A DNA stretch of 64,000 bases from the NCBI GenBank assembly GCA_949358305.1, contig OX442314.1, positions 46,508,581 to 46,572,580 of the forward strand, given 5' to 3'. A model generated the notes under the pieces. The model was not told where the DNA came from and did no database searches. It saw only the letters and a list, made by a program, of their open reading frames with translations. The first letter of the stretch is position 1. Each line of letters opens with the position of its first letter. The position numbers and the translations under genes were made by a program. Below, one piece after another: positions 43,502 through 55,033 of the stretch. Origin of the DNA: Strigamia acuminata (taxonomy: Eukaryota > Arthropoda > Chilopoda > Geophilomorpha > Linotaeniidae).

Positions 43502-44347
43502 GGCCAGTGTCGATTAGTTTGCTCCTCTTGTTATGTGGAGTGTCACGTGCTCGCGGGAGGGATCGTTTGCCAAATTGGTGGCAATCAGTCGGTGAATTCA
43601 TGTGAATTTTCCGGTAGATTGCGAATTTTTTGCGTTGCGAGTGCGGCGGGGAGTCGGGCGTGCGTCGGTTGACTCGGTTTTTAAATTCGTTAAGTTTTGG
43701 ATGAGGGTTTTAGAGGGGGAAATGGGTCGTTGAATAAATGGATGGTTGGTTGGGATCGGAGAGCAAGGGCAGTTCGTTACATCACCTTTGACCTCGATTG
43801 CGTGTGCAGGGCCGAGCAATACAGGAAGACCAGATTAACCCGCGCCGCTTATTCAAGGATTCACCTACTATTTTCTATACGGATTTCTCGTTTTGTTGAT
43901 TGGAATTAGCCAGGATTTTTGAGTTTTGTGTGTTTATTGTGTTTTATTTTTTTTTTGTGCCGATTAAAATATTTTTTTCAGCTTTTTATGTTTTTGTTTT
44001 TATTTTTTAGTATTTCCAGACAGTTAAAACTCGAATTTCTGTCGTTTATTTGGAAATTTGGGCCCCATGGCGATCCGATTATCATCGGTGATGAATTTTA
44101 TGGATTATTCTTCTCGTGAGTGCATTTCTTTAATTAACGTTTCAGTCAATAATGTATTTTTTTTTTTTTTGATTTTGTTTTAAATTTTTTACTTTTAAAA
44201 AAAAAAAAAAATAGAGGACAAACATTCCGCGGTGAACAAAAGACGCAATTTATAGTCACAGAGCTGTGAGGAAATTAATTTTCTTTTAAAAAAAATTAGA
44301 GACGTTTTGAATTGATTTTAATTTTATTTCTTATTGTAGGATATAAA
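43502..44347. other. Upstream region of the LRR gene
   Basis: Likely 5' flank or untranslated region of the LRR gene. It becomes poly(T)-rich towards 44160. No other gene is visible. Confidence 0.4.
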
Positions 44348-44351
44348 TATA

Positions 44352-45116
44352 CAGGATGGTCAGAAAGTCTGGTTCTATGTAAATAATTCCCAAACTGTTC
44401 TAGATATTGATTCAGCAAAATTATTGTAAGGGTAGTATGTCGGGGGAAATCCAATTATGACATCCAACTTGACCTCAGACGTCATATTCAAGGTCATCCA
44501 TATTGTAACTCGAGAACCGTGACAGATAGAGAGAAAAAGTGAATTAGAAAGTTGTAGAGGACCATCTAATTAGTCTAGAACTGTTCTTAAAAAAATTATC
44601 TCTTACCGAAAAGTTTTGAGAAAAAAAGGTTTGAAATGTTAATCTACTCAGCTTTGTAACCTAAAACTATCATGTTGGAATGTATTTCCAAAATAAATTA
44701 TTTCTTTTCTTTTGTGTTTCCTCTCTTCCACTTACAAGTATGACCAAATAAAGGGTCCTAATTGAGGATTAGCTTGGTTGCCTCAATAGTTTTACATTAC
44801 AAAGCCGAGTTACAATGCTGAGTAGACTAATGTTTCAGACCTTTTTTCTCAAAACTTTTCGGTAAGAAATAATTTTTTTAAGAACGGTTCTAGACTAATT
44901 GGATGATGCTCTACAACTTTCTTATTCATCTTTTTGCTTTATCTGTCACGGTTCTTGAGTTACAATATGGATAACCTTGAAGATGACCTCAGAGGTAAAA
45001 TTGGATGTCATAATTGGATTTCCCCCGACATACTACCCTTACAATAATTTTGCTGAATCAATATCTAGAACATTTTGGGAATTATTTACATAGAACCAGA
45101 CTTTCTGACCACCCTG
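44352..45116. mobile_element. Fold-back mariner-like MITE, copy 2 (765 bp)
   Basis: Begins CAGGATGGTCAGAAAGTCTG and ends CAGACTTTCTGACCACCCTG; arms of more than 300 bp are inverted repeats; flanked by TATA on both sides. Internal sequence such as AGAAAGTTGTAGAG is shared with the element at 3128-3893, but overall the two are well diverged. Confidence 0.87.
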
Positions 45117-45164
45117 TATACGAACCTCATTTGGCACCTTGAATGAATCTCGCAAAGCCCATCA

Positions 45165-45240
45165 AATAAGCTATAAATTGCATCCAATCAGCTATAAATT
45201 GCATCCAATCAGCTATAAATTGCATCAAATCAGTTGCAAA
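45165..45240 (+). repeat. 21-bp tandem repeat, about four copies
   Basis: AGCTATAAATTGCATCCAATC repeated, with the last unit diverging. It lies next to the ionotropic-receptor remnant. Confidence 0.8.
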
Positions 45241-45636
45241 TCGTATTAAATCATCAATAAATCTTTCCATTAAATTTTTAACATTTTTAAAAATTCGTCA
45301 TTGAAAAGACATAAGCCCTTCCATTGGTTGGCTATGGAATATCCACAACTGGATAGAGAATAAGGGATCCAGTAAGAAATTGGGCATTCACATCGAGGCA
45401 CGTTTCAGTAAATGAAGAATTGTTTATTGGTATGTTTAATGCTGGTAAGTTTAAAACAAAATAAAAATCCACAATGTAAGTCTCAAATTTTATTTTTCAG
45501 CATTAGTTTTCCATTTTTGGGTTCAAATGGGAAAATAAACACAGGAAGACTTCATTTGTGCCTAAACCAAGCCTCTGCCCCTGTTCACTTCACTTTTACT
45601 ACGTTTACATGCACGGAATATGCATGAAATATTTTG

Positions 45637-45850
45637 TGTGCAAAACAATCTGCTTACGCTGATTATTTCAATTACAAGTACACAATTTTCTGCCTTATTT
45701 ACACCACCTTCACCGTGATTTATTATTTTTGTTGCACACAGAATTCTATTATTGAAACAATCAGGTATCGGCTCAATTTAATCCTGGTTTGCCGAGTTGT
45801 TTGGAAAATCAATTCAATTCTATTCATTTCGGTCAAATAGTTAGCCTGCT
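45637..45850 (+). pseudogene. Ionotropic receptor remnant, end of penultimate and part of last exon
   Basis: The coding end AYADYFNYK followed by the donor GTACAC, a short intron, then acceptor and AATTCTATTATTGAAACAATC, aligns with the 53680-53880 region of the intact receptor with the same splice positions. Small deletions in the last exon break the frame, and sequence after GGTCAAATAGTTAG departs. It is the 3' relic of a former upstream tandem copy. Confidence 0.75.
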
Positions 45851-46972
45851 TTGGGGATGACGCCATCTTTAAAATTCGACTCACATAGCCACAACACGAC
45901 ATAAATCACACTCACAAAACGTCCAAGTCCACACCTCAGTTCTCTCACATCTACAATTCCTCGTCGCCAATGAACTACATCCTTTGATATATTATTATTA
46001 CAATAATAACCACAGCATTAAACGTTGAAACACATTAACTGCCATTCTTTAGTTCACTTGGTCGCTATCAAGGCTACTTGAATACTATAAGGTTTCGCCA
46101 TCTGGCGAAAAAATAGCGATTTTGCGCGCATCGATCTGCGCACAACGTGACTGATGGGACCTTGATGTCACAGATTATAATCTGTATTGTTGTATCACCG
46201 GCCATTCATGGCGTCAAATTAAACTTAATTAAATTTAATTTACACGCATGAAATTAGTCTCAATTTTATTTTATTTTATGTTAACATAAAATTCGGGTAT
46301 TATCTCTCCGTATTAAATATCCCTAGCAATCTAATATCACATATACCAGAATATTTTAGTACTTTTACATACGTCACTAGTCCCGTTGACAACGTCATAT
46401 TTTTCGACCAATGACGGCAAAGTAAGCAGAATGCACCCCCCTGGGTCGCTATTACAATCACTCTGATATCACATCATCCAATTACAACTCTACAGACGAC
46501 TAGCGCCGACTAGTGGCAATATTAGAACTAATCATTTCTAAACAAACACTACACTGTCAAAAAAGAATTATTGCATGCATAAAGGAGAGCGTGACCAAGT
46601 TTCGACAGGAGTCAGATTATTTATTGCCGCCGTAAACACGGAACGGAAGTAAGTAAACAAAAAAATAAAATACATTAAAACTGTGTATGCAAATTGATTT
46701 TTGTATCATTGCTGCTGCTGTTTGCACGTCCAATTCAAGCTGAGCTCTTACAATTATCAATTTTGGTTAAATTGTTGATCATGTATTTTTTTTTTTAATT
46801 TTTTAAAGTTTACTTATTTAAGATTTATTCTGAAAGGTTTTTGTGGATTTTGAATATGGGTTTCATGTTTGAGCTGTAGGGAGCGCCAGACGTGAGTGGT
46901 CGAGCTATAAAAAATGGTCGAAGGCACAAGAAAATAAATTATTATTATTATTATTATTATTTTTTTTTTTAC
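45851..46972. other. Intergenic stretch with duplicated receptor 5' region
   Basis: From about 46440 to 46785 it is a near copy of 50510-50870: CACTCTGATATCACATCATC onward, and TGTGTATGCAAATTGATTTT shared with the receptor first exon. It breaks off inside the signal-peptide exon at the ATGTAT. A TTA microsatellite follows at about 46939-46960. Confidence 0.65.
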
Positions 46973-48597
46973 AATATTCAACAATTTTACTACTGATTAA
47001 AAGTGAATTTCACAATTTTACTACCGATTAAAAGTGAATTTCACAATTTTACTACTGATTAAGAGAGGATTTTACAATTTTACTACTGATTTAAAGTGAT
47101 TTTCACAATTTTACTACTGATTAAAAGTGAATTTCCCAATTTTACTACTGAATTTCATTTTTTTTTTTATTTTGTAATAATTCTACAGGTTTGGTTTTAG
47201 TGCATCAGTAATCACTGGCCAGCAGCCAAAAATCATGAAATCAATTTAAAAAATTAAAAAAAAGTACAAAAAACATTAATCCATGAGATAATTAATCCGA
47301 TCAAACAGAACTAGATTTTCTAATGTTTCAATTCAGCCAAGAGAGAAAATCCTGACCTCAAACATTATCATTCCAGTTTGTCACCGAACGACTTAAATCG
47401 CGATTCATCCAATAAAACGCCTCCTGTAATTCTTTTATCAGATTTAGAAATTAAGTAATGTTTATTTAATTATGGAAAATTCTGGTTGCAGAGCATGCGT
47501 GGATTGGCAGATCCATTTTAGCATCTCTCGGTTCGTTTCAAAAAATGCGGGAAAAGTCAAATCGACAGAAAGTGTCCTCAAAGCGACGATTTGTTATAAT
47601 AGAATGCCAAGTTAATATTGTAGGATGAAATTATCTTCAGTATTTAATACAACTCAAATAAACTTCAATTTTTAAACGTAGCAACTCAATTTAACAACAT
47701 GATTAAATTTTCATGAAAAACAATCTTATTCGTTAATTTTTCACATTCAATGGTAAAATCATATAAAACTAAATTTCGTACTAACCAAAGTGTGATTTCT
47801 TCGACCCGCAAATCATCGATATCGTCCCAATGAATACTAAGTATCGAAAGCGACCCCTTGGCGCTTTACTGTAGCGCACCAGGCAAACTCGTCGTGAAGA
47901 CGTAAAAGAATGCGATTCAATAACGTTTCAGTAACGTCACTGCACAACTCTGTATACAAGCAGAGATAATCTTAATTCAATTCATTCCACATTGATTAAT
48001 GACACGGCGCAACATGCAATCAAATTTACCGTACGTGAGTGTTGCATAGTTGCAACCGCAAGCGCCGTTATTTCTTTATTTTCCTGGAGGAAGTTCGCAA
48101 ATCCACCGAACGGGCAAAACTAGCCCACAAACGGGCAAGACTACCATAACTGGCCAAACGGGAGAAATGTAGAAGAAAATTATAATCGGGGCCCTAATGA
48201 TAATCGGAACAATAATTCTTATCGGGTCGGGTACGATGGTATGTGCGACGGCCAGTCCCTGTCGACTATAATCGTCCTTATAGTTGACAGGGACTGGCTG
48301 TGGCAACGACTGTCGTACCTGCCCCGATAAGAATTATTGTTACGATTGTTATTGTGACCCCGATTGTAATTTGCTTCTCCATTTCTCCGTTTGGCCAGTT
48401 ATGATAGTTTTGCACGTTTGTTGGCTAGTTTTGCACGTTCAGTGGATTTGCGCATTTCCTCCAGAAAAATAACGAAGTAATTGCGATTGCGGTTGCGATT
48501 GTGCAACAAACACGTAGGATAAATTTGATTGCATGTGAAATGAATTGACTTTAGATTATCTCTGCTTGCGACTGGATTCGATCGTGGGTTATGCTAG
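46973..48597. repeat. Inverted second copy of palindrome-satellite element
   Basis: Reverse-complement match to 24350-27330. A short diverged array of the 31-bp unit (46973-47155, about six copies) comes first, then the unique link (AATTCTACAGGTTTGGTTTT matches near 25635), then the palindrome at about 48005-48575. The order is therefore mirrored relative to copy 1. The arrays differ in size by about ninefold. Confidence 0.85.
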
Positions 48598-48732
48598 GTC
48601 AGCGGTCTGGATGCGGACCGCGGAAGGTCGAAACTTGGACCGCCAGATATTTTTTATTATATTTTTTTTTGGTATTTTTGGTGTATTTTGATTTTTTTTG
48701 GGTGTTTTGCTGCGATCCGAGTTTTTTATCAC

Positions 48733-49577
48733 ACTAAATTCTAATAATATAGCGTGAAACCGCAAATGAATGCTTTAAAAGATTTATATCGCGGCCGAAA
48801 ATTATCTAGGGTTAATTTTATAGAGAGAATAAAAAGACACAGTTTTATCAAATCAAATGCACGCTTTTTATTACACTTTAATACAATAAAAACTATTAAA
48901 AATACGAGAATAATATGAGAAAAGCGACAAGTCGCGAAATAATGAGTGAAAATACAATGGAAAGTCTCGCAACGATAGTTACGAGACAAAAGCGTCAAAA
49001 TGGCGCTTTACAACTCAAAGCTGTTAGGAAGACGGTGGTCTTCCTCGTAACTCACGAACGATGATCCTTGTACGATGGGTCTCGTGAGCTCTTCTAACTC
49101 GATGACGGTGGTTCACGCGGGCAGGCGTCCGGCTGGCGTACGATGGCGGTGGCAAGTGTTTGCGCACTTGCGACGGCGATGGTTCACGACGGTCGAAAAC
49201 TTCTACTTCGATAGCTGAAATTAGCGGCGGCTAATTTAAGCTGGATTGCTGGCTTTGTACGTTGGTGTACAAAGATAGCAGGTGAAACTGGAATTCACAC
49301 GGTCCTCTATCAATACTTTTCTTCAGGAGCAAAAGCAGTGATGTTGAGGGTTGTGTGTATTATTTCAGAGTCCCGATTGAAGCTAAGGCGCGAGCCCGGC
49401 ACGCTTCAATTAGCTAAAACTGGTGCAACAAGGGATTATTGCACCATAACGGTTAATAACCGTTTTCACCCCAGACAACCTGAGGTGATATGCGCCTAGA
49501 GAAGACAATTAATTTATCTTCTAAGTTGGTGAAATATTTTGATATCACCACAGTTTTTAAGTGTTTTTTGGGTGTTA
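48733..49577 (-). mobile_element. Hairpin-array LTR-like element, copy C
   Basis: Read on the minus strand it starts TGTAACACCC near 49577 and runs through hairpins AGAAGA/TCTTCT, TCACCTCAGG/CTGGGGTGA, AACGGTT/AACCGTT, GGTGCAA/TTGCACC and ATTGAAGC/GCTTCAAT. After a linear spacer come TTTGTAC/GTACAAA and AAATTAGC/GCTAATTT, then an arginine-rich region, a hydrophobic-coding end and AATAAA. The layout equals that of copies A and D, with other stem sequences. Likely a solo LTR or short non-autonomous element; TTTAGTGTGAT repeats lie at both edges. Confidence 0.5.
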
Positions 49578-49599
49578 CAAATCACACTAAATCACACTA

Positions 49600-50510
49600 A
49601 ATCATCAATAAATCTTTCCAAGTTCATTAAATTTTTAACATTTTTAAAAATTTGCCATTGAAAAGACGTAAGCCCTTCCATTGGAAAATTAAGTGTGGGC
49701 GTTGGTTGGCTATGGAATATCCACGACTGGATAGAGAATAAGGGATCCGGTAAGAAATTGGGTATTCACATCGAGGCACATTTCAGTAAATGAAGAATTG
49801 TTTATTGGTATGTTTAATGCTGGTAAGTTTAAAACAAAATGAAAATCCACAGTATAAGTCTCAAATTTTATTTTTCAGCATTAGTTTTCTATGTTTGGGT
49901 TCAAATGGGAAAATAAACACAGGAAGACTTCATTTGTGCCTAAACCAAGCCTCTGCCCCTGTTCAGTTCACTTTTACTACGTTTACATGCACGGACTATG
50001 TCGAGTGAGATGAAATATTCCGTGTGCACAACTGTCATGTAAACAGGGATGGCAAGGATTATCCGAGTAGTGAATAATCTTTCGCAGAAGGTTGTTTAAT
50101 TCGAGTGAACGCAAACTATTTTTATTTACACATGCCGCATCGCTTCCGGCTTTTCCCCATTGGTCGAAAACCGAAAGCGATCACGAATTATTTTCTGCAT
50201 GTAAATACAGCAATTTGATTTTTTCACCACTCGAATTATTCACCATGTAAACGTAGTATTTCAGAAGTGAAATTCTTTTATTGTTCAAAACCTGGTCAAC
50301 CGTTGCTAGGGGAAAATATGGAAGCTGCATAATGTCTAACCTAAGCATGATGTCTCGTTATGTCAGTAAAAGTCCTCTAACATTATTCATTAACATACGG
50401 TACTCAAAACAATTTTCTTACACTGATTATTTCAATTACAAGTACACAATTTTCTGCCTTATTTACACCACCTTCACAGTAGCTGGCACAGTAACTGGCT
50501 TGCTTTAGTT
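49600..50510 (+). pseudogene. Ionotropic receptor module, second decayed copy
   Basis: Parallels 45250-45720: GAAGAATTGTTTATTGGTAT, the GGGTTCAAATGGG block, then YTDYFNYK-coding DNA (50401-50441) followed by the conserved donor GTACAC. The last exon is not recovered. A 280-bp MITE interrupts the module. The intact receptor begins 400 bp downstream. Confidence 0.65.
49977..50256. mobile_element. MITE with TA duplication (280 bp)
   Basis: Ends CTACGTTTACATG and CATGTAAACGTAG are perfect inverted repeats flanked by TA. There is no coding. A Tc1/mariner-type origin fits the TA duplication. A paralogous empty site is near 40609. Confidence 0.8.
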
Positions 50511-50864
50511 CACTTGGTCGCCATTACAATCACTCTGGTATCACATCATCCAATTACAACTCTACAGACGACTAGCGCCGACTAGTGACAATATTAGAAC
50601 TAATCATTTCTAAACAAACACTACACGGTCTTAACTAAAGTCAAAAAAGAATTATTGCACACATAAAAGAGAGCGTGACCAAGTTTTGACAGGAGTCAGA
50701 TAATTTATTGCCGCCGTAAACACGAAAGTAAGGTAAGTAAACAATAAAATAAAATACATTAAAACTGTGTATGCAAATTGATTTTTGTATCATTGCTGCT
50801 GCTGTTTGCACGTCCAATACAAGCTGAGCTCTTACAATTAACAATTTTGGTTAAGTTGTTGATC

Positions 50865-53800
50865 ATGTATCTTTCTATTCTTCTCATAAGCATGGCGCTT
50901 CACACGCGTAAGTTAAATTTTAAATCTAAAAGAAAATGTTTGTTTAAAAATGCTGAGTTTTCTGTTTAAGCGTGTTGTGTTGGGCAAAATTTGCGCTCCA
51001 ACAGAACTGAATGTACTCGCATGACTCTAATTTCGTATCGGGGTAATTTTCATGTCACATTTTAATTGTAACTACCAGTTATTAATTTCTAGCTCTGTTT
51101 ACAGGGAGCGATGTGAAACGTGATGCCAAGGTAAGTGGTTATTATTGATTAAGTAATAAAATTAAACAACTCAAAGTTTTCGATTTTATTTTTAAACTGC
51201 TACGAAATGCATGCTCAAAGAAAACTTGTTTATATACTTTAAAATGTACAAATTTTACATGTCAAATTGTGTTTTACCGATTAAAAGTTGCTCTCGATTA
51301 AGAGAGAGGCGATTTGAAGTAAGAGCCTGTGACCAGCTGCCCCTGTGCGCTGATCACTCGCCTGCAACGCAAGGCACTTGGTGCTGAAAGTGGCAGTTTT
51401 GAATAAAAGCCACGACTCTTAATCGCGAAAATACGGTATTTAGACTGGTTCAAAATATGCAAATATGCAAATATGCAAATATGCAAATATGCAAAGCCGC
51501 GGCTTCAATTCGAGGACAGCTACAATTCTCGGGCGACTCTTAATCGGTAAAATATGGTAAGTTGTGAAGGTTTGACAACCGTGAAGTTATAAACACTAGT
51601 GAGTTTGCGGTTGCCAATTGTTCCTTATAATTATGAGTTACAAGCTCATAATTATAATTATAATTCCTTCTTGAAATAGGCACTTGCGGTAAAATAAATA
51701 TATTTTATAAATTATACTTATAAATACCATGTAATGGTAGAACAAATCCCTATGCAAAAGAAAATGAAAATCTGTAGTTTTGCTAATTTGACAGTTTTCA
51801 GACATGAAATTGTCTTCCAGTTTATTTATTTGCTTACCTGGAATGATTTTAGTTGTTTCTATCCTTCGATGGCAGAAAGAAATTGTGATTGAGGCTGAAT
51901 GTTGAAACAGGTCAGGCAGCCATTTTGAATTTCCATTAGCACCATCAGCGCCATTTGCAATAGTGGGAGGAGCTTCAAATAGTGTTAAGTGATCTGATTG
52001 GCTCCCTTATTTTACAAAATAGTGTAAAAGTTGAGGAGTTACGTTATGTTATAAGTCCATTTTTATAATTATGAGCTTGTAACTCATAATTATAAGGAAC
52101 AATTGGCAACCGCAAACTCACTAGAATGCGTTACACTAATAATTGAGTAAATCGTCTCTTGTATTCCCTATTTTTACCTAGTTTATGTGACTTCATGAAT
52201 GCGCCGAATGGGGAATGGGTGCGCCTACTGTTTTCCAATTAATATTCTTGTATTACAGAACATTTTCCAATATTTGGGGCAGAAATGGCTTAGAATTGAC
52301 GGCGCTAATATTCCAAAAGAAAATTTAAATTTAAAATTAAGTTATGATAATCTGTCTGTAAGGTGTGTATTATGGACAAACTAAAAAAAAAAATTTATTT
52401 ACATTACATTTACATTTTACACTTTCAAAGGCCCATAAAGATAACAACTTTTGACGTATTATACTGAACTTCAGGTAAAACTTTTTATTAAATATATTAA
52501 TTTTTAAATTCTTTTATCAGTTTCCACCGGTTATTGCAGTAAGTAAATCATTGATATTAGAAGGTTACTTTGGTGAAATTTTTAACATTTTTAGCTCAAT
52601 GTTTAATGTGAGGTAAGGATATAAAGATATTTTTTTAAGGAATTAAATTTATTGATTACAAATAATAATAAAATAATGAATCTTCTAAACCTAATAAAGC
52701 TTTGACGTAAAGATATGCACAGACCTTGGAGTTGGGGCCTTGATCAATGGAAGCTGGAGTGGAATATTAGACGATCTTAGAAAAGGGGTAGGTGTTTGAA
52801 ACTTGAGCTAGATGGTTTGACAACTTAATTATTTCTCATTAGACAGCTGACATTGTGCCTGGCATAAGTGAGAGCAGGCAGAGAAGAGACCACTTTAAGT
52901 TCTCGCCACATTTCTATTCAATTCAAGTAGATATTGTATACAGAAAGGTAAATCAGCACAAATGGAATTACACTTTCTATCTGCAACCATGTGGCATCGA
53001 AATGTGGCTGTGCATATTTGCAGTCAGCTTGACAGTTATTCTAGTCACAGTTTTAGCAAAAGTTGTTTCATCAAGAAGGAATTGTGGGAGTTGTTTACGA
53101 TGTCCAGTAAACGAGCTATTACTTTGTTGGCCAATTGTATTGCAAGGTAAAAATAGTTTGTTTGACCAATTAATACCAATAAATCTTTTCTTTTTTTTAT
53201 TTTATCTAGATACCTTACCTGTTCTCCCATTGAAGTCCATGAAATTTCTCATTCTCATCTACATCGTGTTTTCTATGTTATTATTTCATAGTTACAGTTC
53301 TGTGTTAACTTCATTACTTGCAATAACAGAAAGAAAAATTCCTTTTGATTCACTCAAAGACATGCTTGAGAGAACAAATTTTTTGCCTGTTATTGTAGGT
53401 GGTAGTAAATTGGAAGAAATGTTCAGGGTATTTTAAAAAAAAAAATCATTCTTTTAATATCTGTACGGGATATTAAATTTTTAAGTAACTAATTTTTAAC
53501 AGAATCCACCATACAAAAACAAGGCTGTGTTAAGAGTTGGAAATCGAATTGAAGGGATTGAAGCAATTTTCCACGGGGAATTCGGATATGTTGATTCATT
53601 GCAGTTTCTTCAAAATCTAATTGGTGGAAATTGCAGTTTTGCTGTGGCGCCTCATTATGTCCAGAAAGATCCTATATCACTAGCATATTCAAAACAATTT
53701 GCATACACTGATTATTTCAATTACAAGTAATTTATTTATTTAAATTATTTTAATCATATCCACCGTGATTCATTATTTTTGTTGCACGCAGAATTTTATT

Positions 53801-54083
53801 ATTGAAGCAATCTGGAATCTTATCAGCTGAATTTAAACGATTCTTTCCTGGTTGGACGAGCTGTTTGGAAAATCAATTCAATTCTATTTCTTTTGGCCAA
53901 ATAGTTGGACCTTTCACTTTAATTATTGCTGGAATTTTATTATCTTTACTTTTTGGAATAATTGAACTGATTACTTATAACTTCAACGCATTACTGATGT
54001 ACATACCCCAGATATTTATGCAAAATAAAATTTGTTTTATTTGCATAAAATATGCACCAAAAATTCCATTTAATGTAAAATAA
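50865..54083 (+). CDS. Divergent ionotropic receptor (iGluR-related), 471 aa, ten exons
   Basis: Exons: 50865-50907, 51105-51130, 52259-52362, 52431-52455, 52521-52612, 52700-52787, 52843-53146, 53210-53427, 53503-53726, 53792-54083. All junctions are GT-AG, and the phases close to 472 codons with no stop. The parts are a short signal peptide (MYLSILLISMALHT); ligand-binding lobe S1 (KITTFDFPPVIAVS, GYFGEIFN, GALINGSWSGILDDL); M1 (WLCIFAVSLTVILVTVLAK); a pore segment; M3 (MKFLILIYIVFSMLLF) with HSYSSVLTSLLAI in place of SYTANLAAFLT; S2; M4 near the end (IAGILLSLLFGIIEL). It is a chemosensory cation-channel subunit of arthropods. There is almost no amino-terminal domain. Exons 2, 4 and 6 are the least certain borders. 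Confidence 0.78.
51278..51552. repeat. Small inverted-end repeat in receptor intron
   Basis: Left TTACCGATTAAAAGTTGCTC and right GCGACTCTTAATCGGTAAAA are near inverted repeats. The ends share TTTTAATCGGTA with the 31-bp satellite unit at 25.7 kb. No target duplication is obvious. Confidence 0.45.
51456..51495 (+). repeat. (ATATGCAA)n microsatellite, about five units
   Basis: The 8-bp unit ATATGCAA repeats inside the receptor intron. Each unit contains ATGCAAAT, the octamer bound by POU-domain factors. Confidence 0.85.
51600..52120. mobile_element. MITE with CTAG duplication (521 bp) in receptor intron
   Basis: Inverted ends TGAGTTTGCGGTTGCCAATT extend over about 60 bp and include an inner palindrome around ATTATGAGTTACAAGCTCAT. 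CTAG flanks both ends (51596-51599 and 52121-52124). No coding capacity. Confidence 0.85.
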
Positions 54084-54321
54084 AAATAAAAATTTGCAAA
54101 ATAAAAAAATTTATTCTATTTTTTCTATTTTTTTATTCGCTTATTTCTTCAAACTTTTTCCACACACTAATGTAGTGACTTCCCCTGGTGTCTGTTTTTG
54201 GCGAAGTCCTCAGTTTTCCGAACGCAAGCATAGTACACGATATGTCTTTTAAAAAAACGCAAAAATTGATACGTATGTACATGTTACGTATCATTAAAAC
54301 AAGTAACATAAAAAACCAAGT

Positions 54322-54815
54322 TTTGGAAACTTTTATATTGGTGCTTCAAATCGCCGCAAGAGTGCGCTACTACGGCCGATTGTTTCGTGGTTGTGCCATA
54401 AAACATTTCAAAAAAATACTTTTTCTTAACAATATTAAAAAACAAAATATATGGGCAAATATAAATTTTTATTTTAACCAGGTTTAGCCTAGTTTCAGAG
54501 TTTATAGCTTCTTTTTTAGTATTGAAAACATCAAAATTCGTATCGGGTGAAGATTTTGCATCCATTAAAGGACACAGATTCCACCAGGTGGCGCTGCGGT
54601 TTTGAGAAGTTACATTACAGGTCATGTGATCGGAAGTTGAAACACACTAACGTTCAAACCAACTTAAATAAAATCTAGAATCATTTAACCGGATGACGTA
54701 AATGTCGGCCAGATTCGTGGGCACCACCCCGCGGTAGAGGCTCTGTAGTTGGTTGTAACCGAGGTAAATCTCCTGCAGATTCGGCGGCGACCTGAACGCT
54801 ACGGTCTCAATATAC
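54322..54815 (-). pseudogene. Fragment of a second LRR gene (exon end plus intron)
   Basis: Matches 41540-42010 of the LRR gene in the same orientation, about 90% over the coding 120 bp, with many changes at silent positions. It covers the end of the large exon (about 54694-54815) and the start of the intron. The Copia LTR at 54819 interrupts the rest, and neither the LRR array nor the cysteine-cap exon is found. Likely a relic of a once functional paralogue. Confidence 0.75.
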
Positions 54816-54818
54816 GAT

Positions 54819-55033
54819 TGTAAAATGAGATTCTGTGCTGATGATTTTGTAACAGCGCCACCTGCCGCTCAGCAACCTTAATGTTTTAATAAAATTGTAA
54901 CGGTACTTCCGTTTTAACGTTTACGTGAATACTTTGTCTCCCTTATTCCCATCCACTTCAATCCGTTGATATTTCATCAGGTTATGGGTCCAGCTACGCT
55001 CTAATTGCGCAGCAAAGTACTTGTATCACTGCA
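54819..55033 (+). mobile_element. Copia fragment: LTR, primer site and leader, left of BEL
   Basis: A 161-bp LTR-like stretch (54819-54979, TGTAAAATG to TTTCATCA) is followed directly by GGTTATGGGTCCA (54980-54992), the same initiator-tRNA-Met-type primer site as the intact Copia. The leader is cut by the BEL insertion and resumes at 61579. Confidence 0.75.

Noticed and set aside
45412-45444. Second signal-peptide exon (MKNCLLVCLML) for an upstream receptor
   Set aside because: A donor follows, but the next open piece stops at once and the block also recurs as a plain repeat at 40.5 kb, so coding is not supported.
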